A DNA stretch of 64,000 nucleotides from Scleromatobacter sp038243995 (GTDB taxonomy: Bacteria; Pseudomonadota; Gammaproteobacteria; Burkholderiales; Burkholderiaceae_C). The DNA is taken from positions 1 through 64,000 of the forward strand of contig JBBRTV010000027.1 in the NCBI GenBank assembly GCA_038243995.1. Direction: 5' to 3'. The translations under genes and the position numbers were made by a program. Below are positions 9,475 to 18,992 of this stretch, one piece after another. How positions within the stretch are numbered: position 1 is the stretch's first letter; each line of letters begins with the position of its first letter. The notes beneath the pieces were generated by a model. The model did no database searches, was not told the DNA's origin, and saw nothing but the letters and a program-made list of their open reading frames with translations.

Positions 9475-10892
9475 ATTTCCTGCCGCCAGCGCATCGCGTC
9501 ATGGATGCGGAAGCGCGTGCTCGGATGGTCGTAGAAGACGAATTCCTCGAGCGCGCCGGGATCGGGCTTGCGGTATTCGGTCAGCTTCAGGTCGGCCTCG
9601 GCCATGCCATTGGGCTCGCGCGCCAGGTTCAGGCCGAAGCGGTCGGCCTCGATCTCCTGGGTGCGCGTCAGCGTGTTGATGACGGGCGTCGCGAGCAGGA
9701 AGAACACGGAGAGCACCGCGGCGAACAGCGGCAGGCTGGCGACGTCGCCGACGTCCTTCAGGCCCCAGCCCGGGCCATTGCGGCGCAGCATCCGGTCCAT
9801 GGCCCACTTCGCGAACAGGAACCCGGCGAGGAAGACCAGCGCGAACTCGCGCAGGCTCTTGTAGATGTGGTTCATCACGTAGTGGCCGAGTTCGTGGCCC
9901 ATGACGGCGCGGATCTCGGGCAGCGAGGTGCGCATCAGGTTGTCGTTGAGGCGCACCGCGGCCGATCCTAAGATGCCCGAGACGTTGGCGCTGACCCGCG
10001 TCGTCTGGCGCGAGGCGTCGAACTGGTAGACGTTGTCGACGGGAACGCCATCGGCCTTGGCCATCTGCAGCACCGCCGCGCTGATCACCGGATCCGTGAC
10101 CGGCTTGTAGGTGTTGAACAGCGGGTCGATCCAGACGGGCGCGACCAGGATGAGGAGGGACATCAGGCCGATCGAGGCGACCGTGCCCCACAGCCACCAG
10201 CGCTCGCCGGCGCGCCGGATCACGGCGTAGAGCAGCGCGACGCCGACCGCGGTGAGCACCACGTCGACGCCCAGCGCGACGACCTGCTCCAGCATCCACG
10301 GGCCGAACGCCTGCGTCGCCATCTGGTATTGGTGTTCGCGCACGAAGCCCTGGTAGATGGTGAGCGGCAGCGACATCACCCACGACGCCACGGCCCAGAA
10401 GGCGCCGAACAGCGCGTCGCGGAACACGGCCTTGCGTCCGACGCGCCCCGCCCAGTCGCGCACGTGTGCCGACAGGCCCCGGCGCAGCAGCAGCCAGGCC
10501 ACGACCAGGCCGTAGAGGAAGTTCCAGAGCTGCAGCCAGTAGCCGCCTTCGAAGTAGGCGTTCGAACTGGCGACGACATCGGCCGGCAGGCGGTCGAGAT
10601 AGGCCTGCGTCGCCGCGTCGGCGTCGCGCGGCAGGTTCTTGCGCCAGGCGTCGTCGACCGGGCGGATGCGGAAGCGGGGTATCGGGGCGCTGGCGGAGGC
10701 GTTCGCCGGCGCGCCGTTCTTCGCGTCGCCCGAGGGCGGGGGCGCGCCCGTCGACGCGGCTGCGCGGTCGGGGGAAGCGACGGAAGCGGCGCCCGCCATC
10801 GGCCCGCTCGCTGTCTCTTGCTGTGCGTGCGCGGTGCTGCACAGCGCCAGCGCGACCAGCAGGGCTGCGCCCGCCGAATGGAATCTCGACAT
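9465..10892 (-). CDS. M48 family (Ste24-like) membrane metallopeptidase
   Basis: A 475-residue zinc peptidase related to CAAX prenyl protease Ste24. A signal peptide (MSRFHSAGAALLVALALCSTAHA) is followed by an Ala/Pro-rich linker and then several membrane segments. The zinc site is HELGH at residues 333-337, with the third ligand in EIEAD near 413-417. Bacterial members are thought to act in membrane-protein quality control, since bacteria have no CAAX prenylation. The start at 10892 is supported by an AGGAG ribosome site just upstream; longer readings in this frame are unlikely. The 3' end lies within a tandem repeat. Confidence 0.88.
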   Translation of the reverse strand: MSRFHSAGAALLVALALCSTAHAQQETASGPMAGAASVASPDRAAASTGAPPPSGDAKNGAPANASASAPIPRFRIRPVDDAWRKNLPRDADAATQAYLDRLPADVVASSNAYFEGGYWLQLWNFLYGLVVAWLLLRRGLSAHVRDWAGRVGRKAVFRDALFGAFWAVASWVMSLPLTIYQGFVREHQYQMATQAFGPWMLEQVVALGVDVVLTAVGVALLYAVIRRAGERWWLWGTVASIGLMSLLILVAPVWIDPLFNTYKPVTDPVISAAVLQMAKADGVPVDNVYQFDASRQTTRVSANVSGILGSAAVRLNDNLMRTSLPEIRAVMGHELGHYVMNHIYKSLREFALVFLAGFLFAKWAMDRMLRRNGPGWGLKDVGDVASLPLFAAVLSVFFLLATPVINTLTRTQEIEADRFGLNLAREPNGMAEADLKLTEYRKPDPGALEEFVFYDHPSTRFRIHDAMRWRQEMGE

Positions 10893-11108
10893 CTCTTCTC
10901 CTCGTTGTCCGGACGGCATGTTGCCAGTCTCGTGCGCTCGCATTCTGCGCAGCCGCGCGAGAGGCGACAGCGGCATGCGACGAATCGACGCGCGAAGAGG
11001 ACGAGTTGCGCGGCCCTCGATGCCGTGCAGGCGGGGCGTGTCCAGGCCCGAGGGAAAGCCCTCGGGCGACCGTCCCGCCGCGTCGACCGCACGCCGACAG
11101 ACCCGCCC

Positions 11109-11166
11109 GCCGCATGAAACCGCGCCGCAACTGCCCCGCCGCATGAAACCGCGCCGCAACTGCCCC
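11109..11166. repeat. 29-bp exact tandem duplication
   Basis: The 29-bp unit beginning GCCGCATGAAACCGCGCCGC occurs twice back to back, at 11109-11137 and 11138-11166, immediately before the start of the epimerase gene. It lies in the 304-bp divergent gap between the M48 gene and the epimerase gene (10893-11196). No other feature in that gap is supported; a promoter for each gene must lie here but no clear boxes are visible. Confidence 0.8.
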
Positions 11167-11196
11167 GCCGCCCCGCCGGGCTCCTATCATTCGCAC

Positions 11197-12474
11197 ATGC
11201 TGCCCGTCACCCCCCATCCCGACTTCCGCTCCCCCGCTTTCCTGCGCGCCCACATCGCCGACATCATGGCGTTCTACGAAGGCCGCTGCGTCGACCCGAG
11301 CGGCGGCTTCTTCCAGTTCTTCAAGGACGACGGCACGGTCTACGACGCGCGCACGCGCCACCTCGTCAGCAGCACGCGCTACGTCTTCACGCAGGCGATG
11401 GGCTGGCGCCATTTCGGGCGCGCCGAGTGGCGCGAGAACGCGCGCCATGCCTTGAAGTTCGTGGACGCGGTGCACGCCCAGCCGAACGGCGGTTTCGCCT
11501 GGACGCTAGCCTGGTGCGACGGCCGCGCGGTCGTCACCGACGCCACGAACCACTGCTACGGCCTGGCGTTCGTGCTGCTCGCCCATGCGCATGCCCTCCT
11601 GGCCGGCCAGGCCGACGCGGCCGACGGCCTGGAACGCTGCTGGCAGCTCATGGAACAGCGCTTCTGGGAACCGTCGCACTCGCTGTACGCCGACGAGGCG
11701 ACGCCCGACTGGGTCGTCGCCGGCTATCGCGGCCAGAACGCCAACATGCACGCCTGCGAGGCGATGATGGCCGCGTTCCGCGCGACGAGCGATCGCAAGT
11801 ACCTCGATCGCGCGATCGCGCTGGCCGACGCGGTGACGCGCCGGCTGGCGGCGAAGTCGGCCCAGCTGCCCGACGTCGCCCCGGCCTGCGCCGGCCTGGT
11901 CTGGGAGCACTTCGGCGCCGACTGGGCGATCGACCCGGAGTACAACCGCGGCGATCGCACCAACATCTTCCGCCCCTGGGGCTTCCAGACCGGGCACCAG
12001 ACCGAATGGACGAAGCTGCTCTTGCAACTCGAGGCCCTGGCGACCGGCGCCGGCCTGGCGCCCGACCCGTCGCGCCTGCTGCGTGCGCGGGCGCTGTTCG
12101 ATGCCGCCATGCGCTTCGGCTGGGACGACCGCTGCGGCGGCCTCGCCTACGGCTTCGCGCCCGACGGCTCGGTCTGCGACGGCGACAAGTACCACTGGGT
12201 GCAGGCCGAGAGCCTGGCCGCCGCCGCGTTGCTGGCGGTCGCGCTCGAACGCGCGGGCGGCGCCGCGGCCCGCGAAGCCGCGTCGTACTGGCACTGGTAC
12301 GACCGCCTGTGGGGCTATGCATGGGAGCACTTCGTCGACCATCGGTACGGTGCCTGGTATCGCATCCTGGCGCCGGACAACGCGAGGGTCACCGACGAGA
12401 AGAGCCCGGCCGGCAAGGTCGACTATCACGACATGGGCGCCTGCTACGACGTGCTCGCGGCCCTCGAACGCTGA
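11197..12474 (+). CDS. AGE-family sugar epimerase/isomerase
   Basis: A 425-residue member of the N-acylglucosamine 2-epimerase superfamily, an (alpha/alpha)6-barrel fold that also contains mannose isomerase, cellobiose 2-epimerase and YihS. Family marks include FFQFFKDDG near the start, SSTRYVFTQA, the central QNANMHACEAM and TGHQTEWTKLL, and a late YHDMGACYD. Exact substrate cannot be told; an aldose-ketose isomerase acting on mannose-type sugars is the likeliest role. No signal peptide, so cytoplasmic. The ATG at 11197 was chosen because homology begins right after it; the longer frame upstream reads through repeats. It converges with the DUF2145 gene, 10 bp apart. Confidence 0.85.
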   Translation: MLPVTPHPDFRSPAFLRAHIADIMAFYEGRCVDPSGGFFQFFKDDGTVYDARTRHLVSSTRYVFTQAMGWRHFGRAEWRENARHALKFVDAVHAQPNGGFAWTLAWCDGRAVVTDATNHCYGLAFVLLAHAHALLAGQADAADGLERCWQLMEQRFWEPSHSLYADEATPDWVVAGYRGQNANMHACEAMMAAFRATSDRKYLDRAIALADAVTRRLAAKSAQLPDVAPACAGLVWEHFGADWAIDPEYNRGDRTNIFRPWGFQTGHQTEWTKLLLQLEALATGAGLAPDPSRLLRARALFDAAMRFGWDDRCGGLAYGFAPDGSVCDGDKYHWVQAESLAAAALLAVALERAGGAAAREAASYWHWYDRLWGYAWEHFVDHRYGAWYRILAPDNARVTDEKSPAGKVDYHDMGACYDVLAALER

Positions 12475-12484
12475 CCAGCGGGGC

Positions 12485-13474
12485 TCAGTCGGCTCCGAGC
12501 TCGACGGCGCGATCACCCGGCCCGGCGACGCATCCGTCCGCGATCTCGTCCCACCCGCGGTGCACGACCACCCGCCGATCGACGTGGCAGATCTCGATGC
12601 GTTGCGCCTCGGGCAAGGTGCGGTGCACGAAGGTCTCGATAGCCAGCGGCATGCTGACGCTGTAGCGATCGTTGTCGACGTCGGCCGGCGGATGGTCGTC
12701 GTTGTGCAGCCAGGGCACCAGGTCGCCCAGCCACATCATCGGCCGCGCGCTGACCTCGAACACCGTCGGTGCATACCCTTGGCTGTATAGCCAGCGTTGC
12801 GCGCGTTCACGTGCGGCGAGGGCGCCCGTGTCCGCATCGAGGGACGGCGTCTCCGCCCCGCCCGCGGCGCCGTCGTCCAGCCCGCCCCAGGCGCCGGCCA
12901 GCAGCTCCATCACCCACTGGTTGCAGTTCTGGTAGCGCGTGCTGAACGGATAGGCGTTGGCGCTGTAGGTCGAGCCGAGCACGCGCAGGGCCTGGCGCCG
13001 ATCGAGCGCGGCGCGTTCGAGTTGTGCGGACGCCGCGGGCGGCAGCAGCAGCAGCGAGACCCAGCTCGTCGACGGATCGTCGGTGCCCAGCAGGAAGCCC
13101 GCCATGCCTTCGTCGTAGATGCGCGGCTTCTTCTCGTCGCAGGCGTAGTAGAGCTCGCGCACGGCCCAGGGCACGTCGCCGTTGTCCCGCAGCACGACGC
13201 CGGCATGCGAATAGCGCACCCCCAGGCGGTGCAGGTCGAGGCCGGAGCGCGCGATGAGGGCGACGTCGCGCCCCGAATCGGCGAGTTCGGTCTTGACGAT
13301 GGCGCCGAAGCGCAGCAGCAAGTCCTTCTCCTGCGCGCTGGGCGGGGCGCCACGTTCGCAGGCGCGCAGCGAGCTGGCGCTGCACGGCGGCGCGACCAGG
13401 GCGGCGGCGGCCAGCAGCGCGGCGATGACGGGCGGCGTCGTCCGCACGCGCGGGCGAGACGCGCGCACGCGCAT
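12485..13474 (-). CDS. DUF2145 family secreted protein
   Basis: A 329-residue protein with an N-terminal signal sequence (hydrophobic stretch near residues 16-34). Recognised as DUF2145 by RYSHAGVVLRDNG, the middle TRYQNCNQWVMELLAGAWG and the WLHNDDHP segment. A His in YSHAG and a Cys in the NCNQW segment recall a papain/NlpC-like arrangement, but activity is not established. The start codon overlaps the stop of the preceding small gene (TGATG at 13472-13476), so the two are probably translationally coupled and made together. Confidence 0.8.
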   Translation of the reverse strand: MRVRASRPRVRTTPPVIAALLAAAALVAPPCSASSLRACERGAPPSAQEKDLLLRFGAIVKTELADSGRDVALIARSGLDLHRLGVRYSHAGVVLRDNGDVPWAVRELYYACDEKKPRIYDEGMAGFLLGTDDPSTSWVSLLLLPPAASAQLERAALDRRQALRVLGSTYSANAYPFSTRYQNCNQWVMELLAGAWGGLDDGAAGGAETPSLDADTGALAARERAQRWLYSQGYAPTVFEVSARPMMWLGDLVPWLHNDDHPPADVDNDRYSVSMPLAIETFVHRTLPEAQRIEICHVDRRVVVHRGWDEIADGCVAGPGDRAVELGAD

Positions 13475-13938
13475 CAGAGCGTGACGGCGGTCGTCTTCAG
13501 TTCGCGAGACCAGTCGTCCGTCAGCGCGAGGAAGAACGCCGCGTGCGGCTCGCCGCTCGCGAAGGCGACGCCGTACGGGCGCTGCAGCGCGGTGACGACG
13601 ACGTCGCGGGCGACGTGGCCCTGCTGCACCGCTTCGCGCGGCAGCAGGAGCAGGAAGTCGTCGCCCGTGTTCTGCGCGGTCGGCTGCAGGTGCAGTTGCA
13701 GCATGCCCGGCTTGCCCTCGACTTCGGCGACGTCGATCACCTTGTAGTCGCCGAGCGCCTGCCTGTCGTTGTTGGAGCTGCTGTTGCTCGAATGGGTCAG
13801 CGAGTCGGAGAGCTTGGCCGACGACGCGGACACGCTGTCGGACGCCGACGAGACGACCGAACTCTCGGCCAGGCAGGTCGACGCGGCGGCGCAGCCCAGC
13901 AGGGCGACGGCGGCGAGACGCTTCTTGAAATGGATCAT
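13474..13938 (-). CDS. Small secreted protein coupled to the DUF2145 gene
   Basis: 154 residues with a clear signal peptide (KKRLAAVALLGCAAASTCLA). Next comes a serine-rich stretch from about residue 25 to 55 (SSVVSSASDSVSASSAKLSD is part of it), then a compact beta-rich part (DYKVIDVAEVEGKPGMLQLH). I do not recognise a named family. Its stop overlaps the DUF2145 start, suggesting the two periplasmic proteins function together. A region of 126 bp without genes separates it from xerC. Confidence 0.7.
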   Translation of the reverse strand: MIHFKKRLAAVALLGCAAASTCLAESSVVSSASDSVSASSAKLSDSLTHSSNSSSNNDRQALGDYKVIDVAEVEGKPGMLQLHLQPTAQNTGDDFLLLLPREAVQQGHVARDVVVTALQRPYGVAFASGEPHAAFFLALTDDWSRELKTTAVTL

Positions 13939-14064
13939 CGGAGCTCCGGAGGCGGCAGGGGTGAAGTCCTGCGCATTTTGCTCGATCGCTCGGCCGTGGC
14001 GGCGACGTTTACGAAAGTCGGTAACGAGTTGTCGGCGCCGCGTCGGCGTCGTTCACGTCCGGCG

Positions 14065-15021
14065 TCACTTGCGCCGCGCGCGCGGATGCGCCGCGTCGTA
14101 GACCTTGGCCAGGTGCTGGAAGTCGAGCCGGGTGTAGACCTGCGTCGTCGCGATGCTGGCGTGGCCGAGCAGCTCCTGCACGCCGCGCAGGTCGCCGCTC
14201 GACTGCAGCAGGTGCGATGCATAGCTGTGGCGCAGCATGTGCGGGTGCACGGGGGTCGCGACCCCGGCACGATCGCCCTGCGCCTTCAGCCGCGCGCGCA
14301 GCTGGTTGGGCGACAGCCGGTTGCCCAGGCGGCTGACGAACAGCGCGGGCTCGTCGTGCGCCCCGACCAGGACGGCCCGATGCAGCAGCCAGCCTTCGAG
14401 CGCCGCGAGCGCCGGCCCGCCGATCGGCACGCTGCGGCGCTTGGAGCCCTTGCCGAAGACGTGCGCGGTCGCGTCCTCGGCGTCGATCCAGCCGGCCGAC
14501 TCGGCCCCCGCACGCAGGTCGAGACCCAGCAGCTCGCCCAGGCGCAGGCCACAGCCGTACAGCAACTCCGCGATCGCGTGGTCGCGCGCGGCCAGCGCCT
14601 GCGCCTCGACGGAGGCGAGCTCGCCTTCGGCGTCCGCCGCGGGATCGTGCATCGCCAGCGCGACGGCCTCGTCGACCCCGAGCGCCTTGGGCAGCGGTCG
14701 CGCCGCCTTGGGTGCGCGCACGCCGTCCACCGGGTTGTGCGCCAGCGCGGCGGCGTCGGCCTGCAGGCTCCACCAGCGGTAGAAGCCGCGCCAGGCCGAC
14801 AAGGTCAGGGCGATGCTGCGCGCACCGAGCCCGGCGCCGTGCAACTGCGCCGCGAAGCGCCGGATGTGCGCGCTCTGCAACTGCACCAGCGGGCGCTGCG
14901 CCTCGTCGGCATGCTTGGCGAGCCGCGCGAGTGCCTCGCCGTAGGCGGTGAGCGTGTGCGGCGAGACGCGGCGCTCGACGCGCAGGTGATCGAGGTAGCG
15001 CTGGATGGCCGGGGCGGGCAT
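14065..15021 (-). CDS. xerC: Tyrosine recombinase XerC
   Basis: XerC works with XerD at dif to resolve chromosome dimers at division. 318 residues, as usual. An N-terminal SAM-like DNA-binding domain (IQRYLDHLRVERRVSPHTL) is followed by the catalytic domain. The visible catalytic residues are the Arg in YGCGLRLGELLGL, the His and Arg of HMLRHSYASHL, the His of LLGHASI, and the Tyr nucleophile in TTQVYTRLD. The ATG at 15021 was chosen because the family start MPxPAIQRYL follows; the frame runs on upstream without homology. It is the third gene of dapF-DUF484-xerC. Confidence 0.95.
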   Translation of the reverse strand: MPAPAIQRYLDHLRVERRVSPHTLTAYGEALARLAKHADEAQRPLVQLQSAHIRRFAAQLHGAGLGARSIALTLSAWRGFYRWWSLQADAAALAHNPVDGVRAPKAARPLPKALGVDEAVALAMHDPAADAEGELASVEAQALAARDHAIAELLYGCGLRLGELLGLDLRAGAESAGWIDAEDATAHVFGKGSKRRSVPIGGPALAALEGWLLHRAVLVGAHDEPALFVSRLGNRLSPNQLRARLKAQGDRAGVATPVHPHMLRHSYASHLLQSSGDLRGVQELLGHASIATTQVYTRLDFQHLAKVYDAAHPRARRK

Positions 15022-15044
15022 GGCGGCGCGTCCGGCGCGTGCCG

Positions 15045-15734
15045 TCAGCTCGGGTTCGCCAGCAGGCGCGTGAGCGCCGCGCCGGCGATGTCGCCGACCT
15101 GGGCGAGGAACTCGACGCCCATGTCCGGCGTGTAGCGCGTCGGATCCGGCGAGCCGAGGGCGAGCAGGCCGAACGCCGTGTGCTGGCGATCCGGGCGCAA
15201 CGGAATCAGTGCGAGCGACATGACGGAATCCGGGTTGTCGAACCAGCCCGCGGCCTCGAAGCCCGAGTTCGCCCCGCAGTAGGGCGCGACGAGGCTGGTG
15301 GCGAAGATCTTCACGTCCTCGCTGACCTCGGCGGCGCACGGCAGCTCCGCCAGCCCGGGCGCGACGCCCCAGATGCGCACCGCGGCCTGCGGGATCATGA
15401 ACTGGTGCTGCAGGTCGTGCAGCAGCACCGGCGCGAGCTGGGCCGGGTCGTGCGTGAGCATGACGGCGCGCGTCCAGCGATGCAGGCGGTCGGCGATCGC
15501 CATGTTGTCCTGCCCGTAGCGGATCATTTCCATGATCTTGCGCTCGAGTCCCTTGATGCGTTCGCGCAGCATTTCCATCTGCCGCTCCTGCAGCGAGACG
15601 GCGCGCGCCCCGTGCGGGCTCGTGAGCTGCACGGTGGCCAGCAGCTCGGCGTGGCGTTCGAAGAAGCCGGGCGTGTTCGCGAGATAGCCCGCGATGTCGT
15701 CCTCGGTAATGCCGTCGGTGCCGTCGGTGCTCAC
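15045..15734 (-). CDS. DUF484 family protein
   Basis: 229 residues, family DUF484 (YigA of E. coli). It begins with ITEDDIAGYLANTPGFFERH, typical of the family. A helical segment (QERQMEMLRERIKGLERKI) leads into a GAF-like domain. Function is unknown. It lies between dapF (7 bp upstream) and xerC (23 bp downstream) on the same strand, the arrangement conserved across many proteobacteria. Confidence 0.92.
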   Translation of the reverse strand: MSTDGTDGITEDDIAGYLANTPGFFERHAELLATVQLTSPHGARAVSLQERQMEMLRERIKGLERKIMEMIRYGQDNMAIADRLHRWTRAVMLTHDPAQLAPVLLHDLQHQFMIPQAAVRIWGVAPGLAELPCAAEVSEDVKIFATSLVAPYCGANSGFEAAGWFDNPDSVMSLALIPLRPDRQHTAFGLLALGSPDPTRYTPDMGVEFLAQVGDIAGAALTRLLANPS

Positions 15735-15741
15735 AGTTCGC

Positions 15742-16614
15742 TCACAGTTCTATTTCTCCTTCGAAGACGGTCGTGGCGGGGCCGGTCAGGAACACGCTGT
15801 CCTGTGCGCCTCCGGCCCACTCCACGGTCAGGCGGCCGCCGTGCGTGTCGACGTCGACGCGCGTGTCCAGCCACCCCAGTCGGATGCCCGCGACGACCGC
15901 GGCGCAGGCGCCGGTGCCGCATGCGAGCGTCTCGCCGGCGTCGCGCTCGAACACGCGCAGCCGGACGTGGGTGCGCGAGTCGACCTGCATGAAGCCGGCA
16001 TTGACCTTGCGCGCGAAACGCGGATGAAGCTCGACGCGCGGGCCGATGTCGCCCACGGGAAAGCGCTCGACGTCGTCGACACGCTGCACCGCGTGCGGGT
16101 TGCCCATCGACAGCACGGCGACGTGGGCGTCGACCCCGTCGCCGAGGTCGAGCGGCCACAGCTCGAAGTCGCCCTCGCGGCGGGGGGGCAGCCCGGTGCT
16201 GTCGAAAGGCAGCGCGGCGTGCTCGAAGCGCGGCGCGTTCATGTCGACGCGGACGCGGCCGTCGGGCTGGATGTGCAGCTCGAGCTGGTTGTTGCCGGTC
16301 TCGACGCGGATCGTGTCGCGATCGATCATGCCGCGCTCGCGCACGTAGCGGGCGAAGCAGCGCGCGCCGTTGCCGCAATGCTCCACCTCGTCGCCCGTGT
16401 TGTTGAAGATGCGGTAGCTGAAATCCATGCCGGGCGCGCTGGGCGGGGCGACGATCAGGATCTGGTCGGCCCCCACGCCGAAGCGGCGGTCGCCCAGCCG
16501 GCGCATGTCGTCCGGGCCGAGCGCGAGCGGCACGCGGGTGGCGTCCAGCACGATGAAGTCGTTGCCGGCGCCTTGCATCTTGGTGAAGCGAACGCGAGTC
16601 GGGGAGGGACGCAT
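15742..16614 (-). CDS. dapF: Diaminopimelate epimerase
   Basis: DapF interconverts LL- and meso-diaminopimelate for lysine and peptidoglycan synthesis. The 290-residue protein has the family opening FTKMQGAGNDFIVLD and two catalytic cysteines, in EHCGNGARCF and TLACGTGACA, which act as base and acid in the cofactor-free racemisation. The start at 16614 gives MRPSPTRVRFTKMQ. It is first in the dapF-DUF484-xerC operon; 86 bp without a gene separates it from the oxidoreductase genes downstream of its promoter side. Confidence 0.96.
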   Translation of the reverse strand: MRPSPTRVRFTKMQGAGNDFIVLDATRVPLALGPDDMRRLGDRRFGVGADQILIVAPPSAPGMDFSYRIFNNTGDEVEHCGNGARCFARYVRERGMIDRDTIRVETGNNQLELHIQPDGRVRVDMNAPRFEHAALPFDSTGLPPRREGDFELWPLDLGDGVDAHVAVLSMGNPHAVQRVDDVERFPVGDIGPRVELHPRFARKVNAGFMQVDSRTHVRLRVFERDAGETLACGTGACAAVVAGIRLGWLDTRVDVDTHGGRLTVEWAGGAQDSVFLTGPATTVFEGEIEL

Positions 16615-16700
16615 CCTGCAATTATCGCCGCGCCCGCTACGCGGATGCAGGGGATATCGCGCGGCCTTCCTGTCGAGCGTGCGGACCGCACCGATCGTCC

Positions 16701-18992
16701 TCAGGCCTTCAGGCCCGCCAGGACGTCCGCCGGTCGCATCGGCAGGTCGCGCAGGCGGACGCCGACGGCGTTGAAGATCGCGTTGCCGATCGCCGGCCCG
16801 ACCACCGTCGTCGCCGGTTCGCCGAGGCCGACCGGCATCTCGACGCTCTGCATGAACTCGATGTCCATCTCGGGCACGTCGCCCATGCGCAGCGGCGTGT
16901 AGGTGTTCAGGTTCGTGTCGGCGACGGCGCCCCTGGAGAAGCGCGTGCCTTCGTGCAGCGCCATGCTGGCGCCCCACAGCGCGCCGCCCTCGACCTGCGC
17001 CAGCGCGCCGTCGGGATGCACCAGCGTGCCCGCATCCACCACCACCGTCAGCTTCTCCAGCCTGACCACGCCGGTCTTGCGATCGACGTGGACGCGCGCC
17101 ACGCACGCCACCCAGGTCGGCATGTCGCGCTCCTGGCCGAAGGTGGTGGCGAGTCCCAGTCCGGTGTCTTCCGGAAGCGTCGCGCCCCAGCCGGCCTTCT
17201 CGGCCGCACGCTTGACCACCGCGGCCTGGCGCAAGGCGCCGCCGACGGTCGACGGCGTCGTGCCGGCGTTGTGTCCGGCGGCGTCGAGCAGGCGCAGCCG
17301 GAAGGCGACCGGGTCGATCTTGCGCGCATGCGCCGCCTCGTCGATGAACGACTCGACCGCCCAGTTCGTCCAGCCCGGGCCGACCGAGCGCAGCCAGCCC
17401 GGGCGGAACGCGCGGTTGGCCAGCGTGTTCGACAGCGCGCGCACGCGCTGCGTGCCGACGGTGTACCAGTGGTCGGCACCCGAGATCGCGAACGGATCGT
17501 AGGGTGCGCCGTTCTTGGCCTTGGACAGGAAGGCCGGGATCATGACCTGCGTCGGCCAGCCGGCCGAGGCCGCGTGATCCATCGCGATCACCTTGTCCGC
17601 CTTGTCGAACGCGATGCGCAGCTTCTGGATCGAGGGCGAGCGGAACGAGTCGAACTGCGCGTCGTCGGCCCGCGTCAGCACGAGCTTGACCGGTTTGCCG
17701 AGCGCCTTGGCGGCCAGCGCCGCCGGCACCGCGTAGTCGCCGTTGAGCCGGCGGCCGAAACCGCCGCCGAGCAGGTAGGTGACCATGACGATCTTCTTCT
17801 CGTCGACGGCCAGCGCCTTGGCCAGCACGGGCAGCGCGAGCGATTGCCACTGGTTGCCGGTGTGGATCTGCCAGATGCCATCCTTCTGGAACGCGAGGGC
17901 GTTGACCGGTTCGAGCTGGAAGTGCAGCACGCTGGCGGTGCGGTAGGTCGCGTCGACCGTCGTCGCGGCGTTCTTGAACGCGTCGTCGACGCCGTCGTCG
18001 GCGATGACCAGCGCGCCGGCTTCGCCAGACTCGATCTGCTTGCGGCCGAACTCGATCACGTCGTCTTCCGACACGCCCGCCGTATCGTCCGACTGCCATG
18101 TCACGTCGACCAGCCCGGCGGCGCGGAAGGCGTTGTAGGTGCTGTCGGCGAACACCAGCACCCAGCCGGGCACCGTGTTGCTCGGATCCTGCAGCACCAG
18201 GTGGCCCTGGTAGCCGGGCGCGCCCCTGGCCTTGCTGTCGTCGACGGAGACGACCTTGGAGCCGTTGCGTGTGGGCGGCATCCGGGGCGCCGCCCAGACC
18301 ATGCCGTCGACCTGCGCGTCGAGACCGTAGATCGCCTTGCCGTCGGTCTTGTCGGGGATGTCGATCGCCTGGGTCTCGACGCCGACCTGGCGCCGCTCCG
18401 CCGGCTTCTTGACGGGCATCGCCTTCAGCTCGTCGGCGCTGAAGCTGGCGCTGAATCCGCCTTGCGCGACGATGTCGCCGTAGCTCGCCGACTTCGCGCC
18501 CGCGTGCACGGCGCCGTTGCGCGCCTCGCACTGCGCGGGGTCGGCGCCCAGCATCTTCGCGCCGGCGGCCACCAGCGCCTGGCGGCCCGCGGCGCCGGCC
18601 TGGCTCAGCATCATGAAGCTCTGCCAGACGGACCAGCTGCCGCCGGTGACCATGAGCCCCCATTTCGGGTCGCTGTCGACGTGGTGGATGCGCACCTTGC
18701 TCCAGTCGGCCTCGAGCTCGTCGGAGACGATGCGCGCGAGCGCCGTGCCCACGTGCTGGCCCATCTCGGCGCGCATCACGTTGACGGTGACGATGCCGTG
18801 CGGGTCGATGTCGTACCAGATCGTGGGTTCGAACCGGCCTGCCTGCACGGCGGCGGGTGGGTTGTCGACGCCGAGCGCGTCGAGCGAGAACGCGAACACG
18901 GCACCTGTGGCGGCCGAGGCGATCAGGAAGCCCCGGCGCGACAGGCCCGACGTGCCTTCGGGGGCGTTCTTGCGCTGGAGGCGATCAAGCAT
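16701..18992 (-). CDS. Molybdopterin-binding oxidoreductase large subunit (IorB-like)
   Basis: A 763-residue large subunit of the xanthine dehydrogenase/isoquinoline 1-oxidoreductase type. It begins with a twin-arginine signal (SRRGFLIASAATGAVFAFSL), so the folded enzyme should be exported by Tat. The molybdenum-cofactor domains contain GGGFGRRLNGDY and, near residue 722, GLGEPATT with the conserved active-site Glu. Likely substrates are aldehydes or N-heterocycles. The gene overlaps the small-subunit gene by 8 bp and follows the cytochrome c gene, matching three-component periplasmic dehydrogenases that pass electrons to the respiratory chain. Confidence 0.9.
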   Translation of the reverse strand: MLDRLQRKNAPEGTSGLSRRGFLIASAATGAVFAFSLDALGVDNPPAAVQAGRFEPTIWYDIDPHGIVTVNVMRAEMGQHVGTALARIVSDELEADWSKVRIHHVDSDPKWGLMVTGGSWSVWQSFMMLSQAGAAGRQALVAAGAKMLGADPAQCEARNGAVHAGAKSASYGDIVAQGGFSASFSADELKAMPVKKPAERRQVGVETQAIDIPDKTDGKAIYGLDAQVDGMVWAAPRMPPTRNGSKVVSVDDSKARGAPGYQGHLVLQDPSNTVPGWVLVFADSTYNAFRAAGLVDVTWQSDDTAGVSEDDVIEFGRKQIESGEAGALVIADDGVDDAFKNAATTVDATYRTASVLHFQLEPVNALAFQKDGIWQIHTGNQWQSLALPVLAKALAVDEKKIVMVTYLLGGGFGRRLNGDYAVPAALAAKALGKPVKLVLTRADDAQFDSFRSPSIQKLRIAFDKADKVIAMDHAASAGWPTQVMIPAFLSKAKNGAPYDPFAISGADHWYTVGTQRVRALSNTLANRAFRPGWLRSVGPGWTNWAVESFIDEAAHARKIDPVAFRLRLLDAAGHNAGTTPSTVGGALRQAAVVKRAAEKAGWGATLPEDTGLGLATTFGQERDMPTWVACVARVHVDRKTGVVRLEKLTVVVDAGTLVHPDGALAQVEGGALWGASMALHEGTRFSRGAVADTNLNTYTPLRMGDVPEMDIEFMQSVEMPVGLGEPATTVVGPAIGNAIFNAVGVRLRDLPMRPADVLAGLKA

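Noticed and set aside
11109..11166. CRISPR or transposon terminal repeat
   Set aside because: Only two identical back-to-back units, no spacer, no inverted partner.
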